Positions 9,334-18,495 of a DNA stretch of 64,000 nucleotides are shown here, piece by piece. The notes under the pieces were generated by a model that saw only the letters and a list, made by a program, of their open reading frames with translations, was not told the origin of the DNA and did no database searches. The DNA is taken from contig NZ_KB893712.1 in assembly GCF_000374165.1 (NCBI RefSeq), forward strand, positions 98,238 to 162,237, in the 5' to 3' direction. A program made the position numbers and the translations under genes. Origin of the DNA: Parafrankia elaeagni. Lineage in GTDB: Bacteria > Actinomycetota > Actinomycetes > Frankiales > Frankiaceae. Within the stretch, counting starts at the first letter, position 1, and each line of letters begins with the position of its first letter.

Positions 9334-9624
9334 TCAGATCAGGTAGGGCCGGCCGCGGGTGAGAGCCGTGCGCTCCCACCAGCCCCCGAGACCGTCGGTG
9401 GGGCTGCCGCCGTTGACCCACGCCTGGGCCGAGGGGGTCTCGTGGCCCAGGCCGAACAGATTGTCGAGGAAGGCCCACAGGAAGATCCAGCCAAGGCTGA
9501 CCCGGGTGGCCGTGAGTAGGACGTCGGTGGCGACGCTGTGGCGTCCCGGGTGGTGGCGGCGGTTGAGGTCGGCCAGGGGTGAGCGGACGGCGGCGGTGGC
9601 CTTCGTACCGGTGGTGGCAGGCAT
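9334..9624 (-). pseudogene. Truncated DoxX-like membrane protein (N-terminal part)
   Basis: A 96-residue frame starts at ATG 9624 behind a strong GAGGAGG. Residues ~35-75 match the first membrane helix and signature of the DoxX/thiosulfate:quinone oxidoreductase-like family in actinobacteria: 'GWIFLWAFLDNLFGLGHETPS' with 'WVNGGSPT' after it. Normal members have about 170-200 residues and four helices; here the match ends after 'GGSPTDGL' and a short unrelated tail leads to a stop. It is probably a 3'-deleted gene. A DevR-like core sits ~40 bp upstream, so the promoter may still be active. Confidence 0.65.
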
Positions 9625-9660
9625 CGTGTCCTCCTCGATCGGGATGACCATCAGCATGTC

Positions 9661-9679
9661 GGGGGCCGAACGTCCGTCC
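9661..9679 (-). promoter_or_regulatory. Candidate DevR/DosR-like box
   Basis: On the minus strand this reads GGACGGACGTTCGGCCCCC. The core GGAC-GTTC-GGCCC is close to the DevR pattern GGGAC-n4-GGCCC and shares GGAC-nTTC-GGC with the site at 4159-4170. It lies 37-55 bp upstream of the DoxX-like start. By-eye match only. Confidence 0.4.
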
Positions 9680-9767
9680 GAGTGAGCTACCTCCCGCCAC
9701 CTGTGGGCGGATGGTCCTGGTCCGGACGGGACCGCCGGGCACAGATGGAAACCCCTGCTGGCGCGTG

Positions 9768-10043
9768 TCATCGGGTGAGGAGGTCGCGGATCACCTGGGT
9801 GATCTCGTCGGGCGCCTCCTCCGCCATGAAGTGGCCTGCGTGGGTGAGGCGGTGGTCGAGGTCGGGTGCCCAGGCCCGCCAGAGGGCAGCGGCGTCGAAG
9901 CCGAGCCGGGCGCCCCAGTCCTGCTGCACGACGGAGACGGGCATCGCGAGCTGTGAGCCCGCGTCGAGATCGGCCTGGTCGTGCGTCACGTCGACGCCCG
10001 CGGACGCGCGCCACCGCTCGCGGGTGCCGATGCGATTCTGGCG
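9768..10043 (-). pseudogene. C-terminal relic of an alpha/beta-hydrolase (haloacetate dehalogenase-like)
   Basis: The minus-strand frame ending at 9768 contains ~90 residues that read as the cap and C-terminal part of a haloacetate dehalogenase-type hydrolase: 'RERWRASAGVDVTHDQAD', 'LWRAWAPDL', and the catalytic-His loop 'HAGHFMAEEAPDEI'. The nucleophile and oxyanion region are absent. Upstream the frame runs into antisense of narK, which ends at 10046, so the break point is next to the narK stop codon. No good start codon precedes it. It is probably the tail of a gene lost in a rearrangement. Confidence 0.6.
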
Positions 10044-10045
10044 GC

Positions 10046-11554
10046 TCAGTTCGTGGTCGTTGCCAGTGTCTGCGCTGACGCTGACGTCGAGGCTGGTGCC
10101 GGTGCCGGTGCCGGTGCCGAGGCCGGCTGGGCGGGCAGGGCGGGCTGGGAGCCGGCGGCGCCGCGGCGCAGGTAGCACAGCCAGGTGACGCCGGCCATCA
10201 CGACGAACAGGCCGACGTAGACCCACAGGGCCGGGGCGATCGTCCCGTAGGCCCTGTTCGACTCGGCATACACGATCGGCACCAGGAAGCCGCCGAAGGC
10301 GCCGACCGCCGAGCAGATGCCGATGGCACCGGCAGCCTCCCGGCGGGCCCGGAGCATGGCGTCCGGGGTCCCGCCGTTGCGGGCTCCGCGGGCGGCGAAG
10401 ATCGCCGGGATCATGCGGTACGTCGACCCGTTCCCGATGCCGCTGGCGAGGAACAGCAGCATGAACGAGGCGAAGAAGAGCCCGAAACTGGGCCGGTCGA
10501 GGATGCCTCCCCGAGGGCCGATCGAGGCGACCGCGCCGAGACCGCCCAGCGTCATGACGCCGAAGGCGGCGACGGTCACCTTCGCGCCGCCGATCCGGTC
10601 GCCGAGCTTCCCGCCGAGCGGGCGGGCGACCGAGCCGACCAGCGCGCCGAGGAAGCCGTAGCTCAGCGCGACGTCCGGCCGGTCGAACAGAGCGGGGTTC
10701 TTCAGCAGCGCGGGAAACGCCGACGAATAGCCGATGAAGGAACCGAAGGTGCCGATGTAGAGAAAGGACATGATCCAGGTCTGGCCGCGCCTGGCCGCAG
10801 ACGCGGTCGAGCCGAAATCGGCCTTCGCCTCGGAGAGGTTGTCCATGAACAGCAGTGCCCCGACCGCCGCGACGACCGCCAGCGGAATGTAGATGAGACC
10901 GATCCGGGCCAGTGCGGTACCGGTCCCGGCGGCGATGACGACCGCGCCGAGCTTCTGGATCACGGCGACCCCGAGATTGCCGCCGGCCGCGTTGAGCCCG
11001 AGCGCCCATCCCTTCTCCTTCTCCGGGTAGAAGAAGGAGATGTTCGTCATGGACGAGGCGAAGTTCCCGCCGCCGACCCCGGCCACGGCGGCGACCGCCA
11101 GCAGCGCGCCGAACGACAGCTCGGGGTGGCGTACCGCCCACATCATCAGCACACAGGGCACGACCAGCAGCAGCGCGGAGAAGACCGTCCAGTTGCGGCC
11201 GCCGAAGACGGGCACCGCGAAGGTGTAGGGCAGGCGGAGGAAGGCCCCGACCCCGGAGGGGACGGCGACGAGCCAGAGCTGCTGGTCGATGGTCAGCGCG
11301 AAGCCGGCGGGACCCGGCCCGCCGTCGGCGTCCGCACCCATCTTGATGACGAGAATGCTCCACATCACCCAGACGGAGAACCCGAAGTGCTCGGCCAGGA
11401 CGGAGAGCACGAGATTGCGGCGGGCGATCCGCCGGCCGGTCCTCTCCCAGAACACGGGATCTTCCGGGTGCCAGTCGTCGATCCAGCGTCCGGACCGCCC
11501 GGACTGACCGGACCGCCGGCCCGGGCGCTTCCTGTCAACGGGGGCTGTTCTCAT
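10046..11554 (-). CDS. narK: Nitrate/nitrite transporter (NNP family, MFS)
   Basis: A 502-residue major facilitator with about 12 hydrophobic segments. Nitrate-porter signatures are visible: 'AVAGVGGGNFASSMTNISFFYPEKEKGWALGLN' (shown here as one region at residues ~135-165 with the NNP Gly-rich motif) and a second Gly-rich segment near 'FGVMTLGGLGAVASIG'. It imports nitrate and/or exports nitrite across the cytoplasmic membrane. The N-terminus has a basic, Arg-rich leader and the C-terminus a Pro/Ala tail built on a GTGCCG hexamer repeat (about 10,098-10,121). ATG 11554 has GAGGAG upstream. It is divergent from the nitrate reductase gene and may also serve low-oxygen respiration, as NarK2 does in mycobacteria. 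Confidence 0.92.
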   Translation of the reverse strand: MRTAPVDRKRPGRRSGQSGRSGRWIDDWHPEDPVFWERTGRRIARRNLVLSVLAEHFGFSVWVMWSILVIKMGADADGGPGPAGFALTIDQQLWLVAVPSGVGAFLRLPYTFAVPVFGGRNWTVFSALLLVVPCVLMMWAVRHPELSFGALLAVAAVAGVGGGNFASSMTNISFFYPEKEKGWALGLNAAGGNLGVAVIQKLGAVVIAAGTGTALARIGLIYIPLAVVAAVGALLFMDNLSEAKADFGSTASAARRGQTWIMSFLYIGTFGSFIGYSSAFPALLKNPALFDRPDVALSYGFLGALVGSVARPLGGKLGDRIGGAKVTVAAFGVMTLGGLGAVASIGPRGGILDRPSFGLFFASFMLLFLASGIGNGSTYRMIPAIFAARGARNGGTPDAMLRARREAAGAIGICSAVGAFGGFLVPIVYAESNRAYGTIAPALWVYVGLFVVMAGVTWLCYLRRGAAGSQPALPAQPASAPAPAPAPASTSASAQTLATTTN

Positions 11555-11577
11555 GGGGGCTCCTCGGGCCGATCCGC

Positions 11578-11603
11578 GAAACATCGGGCAGAAACATCGG
11601 GCA
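11578..11603 (-). repeat. 13-bp direct repeat in the narK leader
   Basis: GAAACATCGGGCA occurs twice in perfect tandem (11578-11590 and 11591-11603), 24-49 bp upstream of the narK ATG. Position suggests an operator or a leader element, but no specific regulator can be named. Confidence 0.45.
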
Positions 11604-11840
11604 GGACGTGTCGCGACGGCACGTTAGGAAGCCGCTGTTTCGCGGCACCCGGCCAGCCATTACACGGCGGGAAAACAGTTCTCTCACCGGCCGGCCGGCA
11701 GCGGTGAGCACCCTGCGGCGGAGGAGGCGGAACGGCTGGTGCGAGCACCCGGCCGAACCAGGCCCCGAGCGAGGCGGTGCCGCCCGGCGCCGCCTCCCCG
11801 CCGGAACTCACCAGGCCCTGCCGGTGGTGGTGCGGTGGTC

Positions 11841-11878
11841 GTCACCGACGGCCGGCCCGGGTGTGACACCGGTGAAAC
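11841..11878 (+). promoter_or_regulatory. GlnR-type binding box upstream of the nitrate reductase gene
   Basis: GTCAC (11841-11845) and GTGAC (11863-11867) are spaced exactly 22 bp. The second is followed after 6 nt (ACCGGT) by GAAAC (11874-11878). This fits the actinobacterial GlnR pattern gTnAc-n6-GaAAc-n6-GtnAC-n6-GAAAc in three of four half-sites. The box ends 117 bp before the GTG start, with a possible -10 hexamer TACGGT at 11889-11894. GlnR is the global nitrogen regulator of actinobacteria and controls nitrate assimilation, so the context agrees. Confidence 0.65.
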
Positions 11879-11995
11879 GCGCCTCTCCTACGGTCGGGAC
11901 GCGACGCGCCAGCCGCATCCGACAGCGCCGGCCGCATTCGTCGACAGCGCCGGCCGCCGACGACGGCGGCCTTCGTCAGGAAGGGGAGAGGCCCG

Positions 11996-14900
11996 GTGTC
12001 CGCAGCCCGGACGAGGACCGTGTGCTCGTACTGCGGGGTCGGCTGCGGCATGGTCCTCGACCTCGCCGCGGAGCCGGACGGCCGCCGCCGGGTCACCCGG
12101 GTGAGCGGGGACAGGGAACACCCCGCGAACCGCGGCCGGCTGTGCACGAAGGGCGCGACCAGCGCCGACCTGCTGGCGGCACCGGGCCGGCTGGCGACGG
12201 CACGGATACGCCGCGAGCGCGGCGGGGAGCTGACCGACCTCCCCCTGGACGAGGCGATCGGCACTGTCGCCAGCCGGCTGCGGTCGATCATCGACGAGCA
12301 CGGCCCGGACGCCGTCGCGCTGTACGTCTCGGGCCAGCTGACGCTGGAGGCGCAGTACCTGGCGAACAAACTGGCGAAGGGCTTCCTGCGTACCAACCGG
12401 ATCGAGTCGAACTCGCGGCTGTGCATGGCCAGTGCGGGCAGCGGCTACAAGCTGTCGCTCGGCGCCGACGGCCCGCCCGGCTCCTACGACGACCTCGACC
12501 ACGCCGACGTGTTCCTGGTCATCGGGTCGAACATGGCCGAGTGCCATCCCGTCCTGTTCCTGCGGTTGATGGAACGGGTCCGGGCCGGTGCCCGGCTGAT
12601 CGTCGTCGACCCGCGCCGCACCGCCACCGCCGAGAAGGCCGACCTGTTCCTCCAGATCCGTCCGGGCACGGACCTCGCCCTGCTCAACGGCCTGCTCCAC
12701 CTGCTGACCGAGGGCGGCCACCTGGACGCGGCGTTCATCGCCGAGCACACCAGCGGCTGGGAGGAGCTGCCTCCGTTTCTGGCCGACTACCCACCGGCCA
12801 CGGTCGCCGCGCTGACCGGGCTGGCCGAGGAGGATCTGCGCCGGGCCGCCGCCTGGATCGCCGCGGCCGGGAACACCTGGATGAGCTGCTGGACGATGGG
12901 CCTCAACCAGAGCACCCACGGCACCTGGAACACCAACGCACTGGTCAACCTGCACCTGGCGACGGGGGCGATCTGCCGGCCCGGCGCCGGGCCGTTCTCG
13001 CTCACCGGCCAGCCCAACGCGATGGGCGGCCGGGAGATGGGGTACATGGGGCCGGGCCTGCCCGGCCAGCGCTCGGTCCTCGTCGAGGCCGACCGCGCCT
13101 TCGTCGAGCAGCGGTGGGGCGTGGCGCCCGGCACGCTGCGCCCGGACGCCGGCCGGGGCACGATCGACATGTTCGAGCAGCTGGCCGCGGGACGGATCAG
13201 GGCCTGCTGGATCATCTGCACCAACCCGGTGGCGTCGGTCGGCAACCGGGCCACCGTCCTCGCCGGTCTCGCGGCGGCCGAGCTGGTCGTCGTCCAGGAC
13301 GCCTTCGGCGACACCGAGACGAACGCCCACGCCGACGTGCTCCTGCCGGCGGCGACCTGGGGCGAGACCGACGGCATCATGATTAATTCCGAGCGGAACC
13401 TGACCCTGGCCCGCCAGGTCGTCGACCCGCCGGGGGAGGCGCTGCCCGACTGGCAGATCGTCGCCCGGGTCGCCGCCGCGCTGGGGTTCGCGGACGCCTT
13501 CACCTACGCCTCCGCCGAGGAGGTCTTCGCCGAGATCCGCGAGTTCGCCAACCCGGAGACCGGCTACGACCTGCGGGGCGTCGACCACGAGCGGCTGCGC
13601 ACCGGCCCGGTGCAGTGGCCGGCCCCGCCGGGTGCCGCCGACCGCAACCCGATCCGCTACCGCAACGACGGTGTCAGCCAGCCGCTGCTGGAACGGCCCG
13701 ACGGCACCCGCCCGCGGCTGCGCTTCCCGACGCCGACCGGCCGCGCGGTCTTCCACGCCCGGCCGCACCTGCCGCCCGCCGAACTGCCCGACGACGACTA
13801 CCCCTTCCTGCTCAACACCGGACGGCTGGCGCACCAGTGGCACACCCTCACCCGGACCGGCAAAATCGCCAGACTGAACCGGCTGAACCCCGGCCCGTTC
13901 GTCGAGATCAACCCGTCCGATGCCGAGACGCTGGGCATCGCCGCCGGTGACCGGGTTGAGCTCGCCTCCCGCCGTGGCCGCGCCGTGCTGCCCGCGGTCG
14001 TCACCGACCGGGTGCGCCCGGGTGGTTGCTTCGCCCCGTTCCACTGGAACGACCTGTTCGGCGACCAGCTCAGCGTCAACGCGGTCACCAGTGACGCCGT
14101 CGACCCGATCTCGTTCCAGCCCGAGCTGAAGGCCTGCGCGGTCGCGCTGACCAGGGTCGCCGGTCCGCCGGTGGATATCCCGCCCGCGGACCGGGAGCCC
14201 GCGGATCGGGAGCCCGCGGAGCGTGGCACCGGCCATGCGCTGGGTGAGGCGCTCGGCCTCGATCTGACCCCACCGGATCTCACGGAACCCCAGCGGCGGT
14301 ACCTCGCCGGGTTCCTCGCGGCGCTGGCCGCCGCGCCGCCGGCCCAGGGTGACCCGCCGCGCCTGCCCGCGGACGCGCCCTTCGACGCGGGACGCCGGCA
14401 GTGGGTGGACGGTTTTCTCGCCGGAGGCTACGGCGTCGCCGGCGGGCACGGCGCCGCTCTCCCCACCGCCCCGTTCATTCCGGTCCAGACGCGGCGTGAC
14501 GTCGCTGCGACCGGCGGGACTGCGACCGGCGGGACTGTGGCCGGCGGGGCTGCCGACGCCGGGGCACGCCCGGTGAGCGTGCTGTGGGCTTCACAGACCG
14601 GCAACGCCGAGGACGCCGCCGCCGTGATCCGGGACCGGCTGCGGGAGGCGGGCTGGCAGGTCCGCGTCGACGCCATGGCGGCGCCGGCCGGCGAGCTGCT
14701 CGTGGCACCGGGTGACCTGCTGGTGGTGACCAGTACCTTCGGTGACGGCGACGCCCCCGACAACGGCACGGTCTTCTGGGACGCGCTGCGTGGCGTGGAC
14801 GCGCCTCGCCTGGAGGGCCGCCGCTACGCCGTGCTCGCGCTCGGCGACTCCAGCTACGCGGACTTCTGCGGTCACGGGCGTCGCCTCGACGAGCGGCTGG

Positions 14901-16186
14901 CCGAACTCGGCGCGACCCGGCTCGTCGGCCGCGTCGACTGCGAGCCCCACTACCGTGACGCCCTGGACGGCTGGCTGGAACAGGTCCTGGCCGCCCTCGC
15001 CGCCGTGCCCGTCGCCGCCGTGCCTGCCACCGCCGTGTCTGCCACCCGGACCGCCACACCGCCGCCGGCGGGGGACCGCGGTCCCTGGGCGGCACCGCTG
15101 ATCGACAACCGGCTGCTGAGCCTGGCGGGCTCGGCCAAGGAGGTCCGCCGGGTCACCGTCGACCTGACGGGCAGCGGGCTGGAGTACGCCGCCGGTGACG
15201 CGCTGGGTGTCTGGCCCACGAACAACCCGTCCCTGGTCGACGAGTGGCTCGCCGTGACCGGCCTCGCCCCGGACACCGAGGTCGAGACCGGCGACGGTGG
15301 GCGGGCGCCGCTCGCCGAGGCGTTGCGGAACCGCCTGGACATCACCACCGTCCGGCCGGAGCTGCTGCGTTTCGTGGCCGAACGGGCCGGTGACAGTCGC
15401 CTGCGCACGCTGCTGCGTCCCGACAACCAGCTTGAGCTCGCGAAGTGGACGTGGGGACGCCAGGCCGTCGACGTCCTGGCCGAACACCCGGTGCGGGCCG
15501 ATGCCACGGAGTGGATGACGGTGCTGCGGCCGCTGCGGCCGCGGCTGTACTCGATCTCGTCCTCGCCGCTCGTGGAGCCGCGGACGGTGAGCCTCACCGT
15601 GTCGGTCGTCCGCTTCGCGGGCGCCGGCGACCGCGCTCGCGGCGGTGTGTGCTCGACGTATCTCGCCGACGCGGAGCCGGGGCACCCGGTGCGGGTCTTC
15701 GTGAAACGGGCCCCGCACTTCCGCCTGCCACCCGACGACGCCACGCCGGCCATCATGATCGGCGCCGGGACCGGTATCGCGCCGTACATCGGGTTCCTGC
15801 AGGATCGCCACGCCCGCGGCGCGCCCGGCCCGAACTGGCTGTTCTTCGGCGAACAGCGGCGGGCCACCGATTTCTACTATGCCGACGAGCTGGCCGCGTT
15901 CGCCGCGTCCGGGGCCCTCGCCCGGCTGGATCTCGCCTTCTCCCGGGACCAGCGCGCCAAGGTCTACGTCCAGGACCGGATGCGTGAACACGGTGCGCAG
16001 ATGTGGACCTGGCTGGCCGAGGGCGCCCACGTCTACGTGTGCGGCGACGCCGTCCGGATGGCGCGGGACGTGGACCGGGCGCTGCGCGATGTCGTCGCCA
16101 CCTGTGGCGGGCTCGGCCCCGACGGCGCGGCTGCCTATGTCCGCCAGCTCGCCGCCGACCGGCGCTATGTCCGCGACGTGTACTGA
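11996..16186 (+). CDS. Assimilatory nitrate reductase fused to CysJ-type flavoprotein
   Basis: A 1396-residue fusion. The N-terminal ~720 residues are a molybdopterin nitrate reductase of NasA/NarB type, with 4Fe-4S ligands in '[10 protein letters not shown]' plus a fourth Cys in 'NRGRLCTKG' and a MopB C-terminal domain ('[19 protein letters not shown]'). A linker follows (~720-860). The remainder is a CysJ-like diflavin reductase: FMN domain '[14 protein letters not shown]'...'[10 protein letters not shown]', FAD domain 'RLYSISSSP' and '[10 protein letters not shown]', and NADPH domain '[18 protein letters not shown]' and '[14 protein letters not shown]'. The fusion should pass electrons from NADPH through FAD, FMN and Fe-S to Mo, making a self-contained NADPH:nitrate reductase. 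GTG 11996 follows AAGGGGAG. No nitrite reductase lies nearby. Confidence 0.93.
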   Translation: MSAARTRTVCSYCGVGCGMVLDLAAEPDGRRRVTRVSGDREHPANRGRLCTKGATSADLLAAPGRLATARIRRERGGELTDLPLDEAIGTVASRLRSIIDEHGPDAVALYVSGQLTLEAQYLANKLAKGFLRTNRIESNSRLCMASAGSGYKLSLGADGPPGSYDDLDHADVFLVIGSNMAECHPVLFLRLMERVRAGARLIVVDPRRTATAEKADLFLQIRPGTDLALLNGLLHLLTEGGHLDAAFIAEHTSGWEELPPFLADYPPATVAALTGLAEEDLRRAAAWIAAAGNTWMSCWTMGLNQSTHGTWNTNALVNLHLATGAICRPGAGPFSLTGQPNAMGGREMGYMGPGLPGQRSVLVEADRAFVEQRWGVAPGTLRPDAGRGTIDMFEQLAAGRIRACWIICTNPVASVGNRATVLAGLAAAELVVVQDAFGDTETNAHADVLLPAATWGETDGIMINSERNLTLARQVVDPPGEALPDWQIVARVAAALGFADAFTYASAEEVFAEIREFANPETGYDLRGVDHERLRTGPVQWPAPPGAADRNPIRYRNDGVSQPLLERPDGTRPRLRFPTPTGRAVFHARPHLPPAELPDDDYPFLLNTGRLAHQWHTLTRTGKIARLNRLNPGPFVEINPSDAETLGIAAGDRVELASRRGRAVLPAVVTDRVRPGGCFAPFHWNDLFGDQLSVNAVTSDAVDPISFQPELKACAVALTRVAGPPVDIPPADREPADREPAERGTGHALGEALGLDLTPPDLTEPQRRYLAGFLAALAAAPPAQGDPPRLPADAPFDAGRRQWVDGFLAGGYGVAGGHGAALPTAPFIPVQTRRDVAATGGTATGGTVAGGAADAGARPVSVLWASQTGNAEDAAAVIRDRLREAGWQVRVDAMAAPAGELLVAPGDLLVVTSTFGDGDAPDNGTVFWDALRGVDAPRLEGRRYAVLALGDSSYADFCGHGRRLDERLAELGATRLVGRVDCEPHYRDALDGWLEQVLAALAAVPVAAVPATAVSATRTATPPPAGDRGPWAAPLIDNRLLSLAGSAKEVRRVTVDLTGSGLEYAAGDALGVWPTNNPSLVDEWLAVTGLAPDTEVETGDGGRAPLAEALRNRLDITTVRPELLRFVAERAGDSRLRTLLRPDNQLELAKWTWGRQAVDVLAEHPVRADATEWMTVLRPLRPRLYSISSSPLVEPRTVSLTVSVVRFAGAGDRARGGVCSTYLADAEPGHPVRVFVKRAPHFRLPPDDATPAIMIGAGTGIAPYIGFLQDRHARGAPGPNWLFFGEQRRATDFYYADELAAFAASGALARLDLAFSRDQRAKVYVQDRMREHGAQMWTWLAEGAHVYVCGDAVRMARDVDRALRDVVATCGGLGPDGAAAYVRQLAADRRYVRDVY

Positions 16187-16417
16187 CGGTCGTGACGCTC
16201 GGTGCCCCCGCTGGCGATCAGCGACCGGACCTGTGAGGTTCCCGGGGGGGGGCGTCGGTTCCTCGCGCGGGATCCTGCGGCCCGGGCCCGCGGGCCCGAT
16301 GGTTTCGGGCTGATGAAGAGCAACGCGTGCGCCGGACGGCCGTACGCGCGGCGTGCCAGCATCCCATCACGAAGTACGACACCGACCAGAGCACGACGTG
16401 GACCGAAGGGCGGGCAC

Positions 16418-16930
16418 ATGCTGACGATGTTCTGCTTCGACGGACTTGCCGTGGTTGTCGAGGACCTCTACTTCGTCGACCCGGAACCGACACCTGGCCA
16501 GGAGGGCCCGGAGCGGGGCGTGCGGGTGGAGCTGAGACTCGTCGAACGTCTGCCGTGGCGGGGCTCGGTCTACGCCTCGCAGCGGGTCGTCGTCGACGAC
16601 GCGGTGTTCCGGGTGGACCTGCTCGAGTCGGTCGCGAGCGGGCCGGGCAGCCGCGACCGCGTCCATCACCATCCCACGATGCGGGACAACGAGCCGAGCG
16701 ACCGGGTCTTCGACCCGTGGCTCACCGAGGACCCGGTCGGGTGGCTGGAGGCCCGCCTCGCCGACCCGATGGGGCTGCTCGCCGGGGCGGGCGTCCCTGA
16801 CCTCGACCTCTATCAGCAGGCTGTCGCCGGGCTGCGGGACTCGCTGCCCGAGATCACCCGCTCCGTCGCCACGATGCTGGAGAAGGTGCGCATCGGCCGG
16901 CTGGCCACGGTGCCGGGCCGCGCGGCCTGA
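16418..16930 (+). CDS. Conserved hypothetical protein
   Basis: A 170-residue soluble protein starting at ATG 16418 with 'gaaggg' upstream. The N-terminal half is beta-rich ('FCFDGLAVVVEDLYFVDPEP', 'GVRVELRLVERLPWRGSVYASQRVVVDDAVFRVDLL'). A His-rich patch 'RDRVHHHPTM' precedes a conserved-looking 'FDPWLTEDP' and a C-terminal helical region. I do not recognise the family; coding bias and the absence of frameshifts support a real gene. It is followed by a short minisatellite and then the convergent amidohydrolase gene. Confidence 0.75.
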   Translation: MLTMFCFDGLAVVVEDLYFVDPEPTPGQEGPERGVRVELRLVERLPWRGSVYASQRVVVDDAVFRVDLLESVASGPGSRDRVHHHPTMRDNEPSDRVFDPWLTEDPVGWLEARLADPMGLLAGAGVPDLDLYQQAVAGLRDSLPEITRSVATMLEKVRIGRLATVPGRAA

Positions 16931-16992
16931 GCGCCCGCGGCCTGGGCGCCCGCGGCCTGGGCGCCCGCGGCCTGGGCGCCCGCCGGCCTGAG
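16931..16992. repeat. 15-bp tandem repeat (about 4 copies)
   Basis: Units of GCGCCCGCGGCCTGG (first three identical, the last degenerate) follow immediately after the stop codon of the preceding gene and fill most of the gap to the convergent amidohydrolase gene. The units are palindrome-rich (CCGCGG) and could form hairpins. Confidence 0.85.
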
Positions 16993-17095
16993 TACCCGCG
17001 GGTGGACGGCTCCGGGTTGGACGGACACGCGGTGTGAGTACCGCGCGCCCCGCCCGCGCCCGGGGCCGGCCGGTCGTGAACCTGACGTTTCGGCG

Positions 17096-18385
17096 CTACC
17101 GCTGGGGTGCGGAGGAGGCCAGGGCCTGGTAGGCGGCGAGCTTCTCGCCACGCTCGTAGGTGCGGTGGCTCAGCGCACGGATCGTGACGTCGTGGCCCTC
17201 GGCCCGGGCCCGCAGCGCGCCGACCGTGGCCTGTTCGCGCGGGACGTGGGAGAACGGGTCGAAGGAGTACCAGCGCAGGGCGTTCTCGTAGGTCATCCGG
17301 TTGATGTCCGGGTCGGGGACGGCGAACTTGTCCATCACCGCGCCCAGCTCCTCCGGGGCACCCGGCCACATCGAGTCGCTGTGCGGGTAGTCGCATTCCC
17401 AGGCGATGTTGTCGATGCCGATGTGGTGGCGCAGCTCGACCCCGAGCGGGTCACTGATGAAACAGGTCAGGAAATGCTCGCGGAACACCTCGGACGGGAG
17501 CCGGCCGCCGAAGTCCTGCATCGTCCAGGTGGAATGCATGTCGAAGGTGCGGTCGACGCGCTCCAGGAAGTAGGGGATCCAGCCCGTCCCGCCTTCGGAC
17601 AGCGCGATCCTGATGTCCGGGAAGTTCTTGATGACCGGCGACCACAGCAGGTCCGCCGCGGCCGAGACGATGTTCATCGGCTGCAGGGTGATCAGGACGT
17701 CCGGTGGTGAGTCGGGCGCCGGGATCGTCAGCTTGCCGGACGAGCCGATGTGGATCGACAGCACGGTGTTCGTGTCGCACACCGCGCGCCACAGCGGGTT
17801 CCAGTACGTGTCGTGGAAGCTGGGGTAGCCCAGCGCCGCCGGGTTCTCGGTGAACGTCAGCGAGTGGCATCCCTTCGCCGCCGCCCGGCGCACCTCGAGG
17901 GCGCAGAGCTCGGCGTCCCAGATGACGGGCAGGGCCATCGGGATGAAGCGCCCCGGGTGCGCCCCGCACCACTCGTCGATGTGCCAGTCGTTGTACGCCT
18001 GCACCAGGGCCAGGGAGAAGTCCGGGTCCTCGGTGGCGAAAAGCCGCGCCGCGAAACCCGGGAACGACGGGAAGTTCATCGAGGCGAGAATGCCGCCGGC
18101 GTCCATGTCCTTGACCCGCTCGTCGACCTGGTAGCAGCCGGGGCGGATCTCGTCCAGGGCCTGTGGTTCTAAGCCGTACTCCTCCTTCGGTCGCCCTGCC
18201 ACCGCGTTCAGGGCGACGTTGGGGACGATGGTGTCCCGGAACTTCCAGGCGTCGGCGCCGCCCGGCAGGCTGATGACGTGCGGCGCGTCGGCCTTGTACC
18301 GCTCCGGGAGGTGGTTTGCGAACATGTCGGGCGGTTCGACGATGTGGTCGTCAACGCTGACCAGAATCATGTCGTCATGGCGCAT
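17096..18385 (-). CDS. Amidohydrolase-2 family metal-dependent hydrolase
   Basis: A 429-residue TIM-barrel protein of the amidohydrolase-2 (ACMSD-like) superfamily. It opens with 'ILVSVDDHIVEPPDMF', which supplies an early metal-binding Asp/His motif. Later come 'SIHIGSSG', 'IRIALSEGGTGWIPYFLERVD' and the metal-binding Asp in 'NIAWECDYPHSDSMWPG', followed by a closing 'INRMTYENALRWYSFD'. Such proteins hydrolyse or decarboxylate cyclic or aromatic substrates and are often found in catabolic clusters; the substrate is unknown. Start ATG 18385 with GAAAGGA upstream. No partner genes for a defined pathway lie adjacent. Confidence 0.88.
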   Translation of the reverse strand: MRHDDMILVSVDDHIVEPPDMFANHLPERYKADAPHVISLPGGADAWKFRDTIVPNVALNAVAGRPKEEYGLEPQALDEIRPGCYQVDERVKDMDAGGILASMNFPSFPGFAARLFATEDPDFSLALVQAYNDWHIDEWCGAHPGRFIPMALPVIWDAELCALEVRRAAAKGCHSLTFTENPAALGYPSFHDTYWNPLWRAVCDTNTVLSIHIGSSGKLTIPAPDSPPDVLITLQPMNIVSAAADLLWSPVIKNFPDIRIALSEGGTGWIPYFLERVDRTFDMHSTWTMQDFGGRLPSEVFREHFLTCFISDPLGVELRHHIGIDNIAWECDYPHSDSMWPGAPEELGAVMDKFAVPDPDINRMTYENALRWYSFDPFSHVPREQATVGALRARAEGHDVTIRALSHRTYERGEKLAAYQALASSAPQR

Positions 18386-18495
18386 GGGAGTCCTTTCGCG
18401 GGTGCGGGACGGACCGGCGGGCCGGCGGTCGGCCTTTCGTGACAGCCGGGCCCGCCGTCCCGTGGCACCTACTCTCCCCTGTTACGTCGGTCACG

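Noticed and set aside
11888-14449. 853-codon minus-strand frame over the nitrate reductase
   Set aside because: Shadow of the molybdopterin domain, with no motifs of its own.
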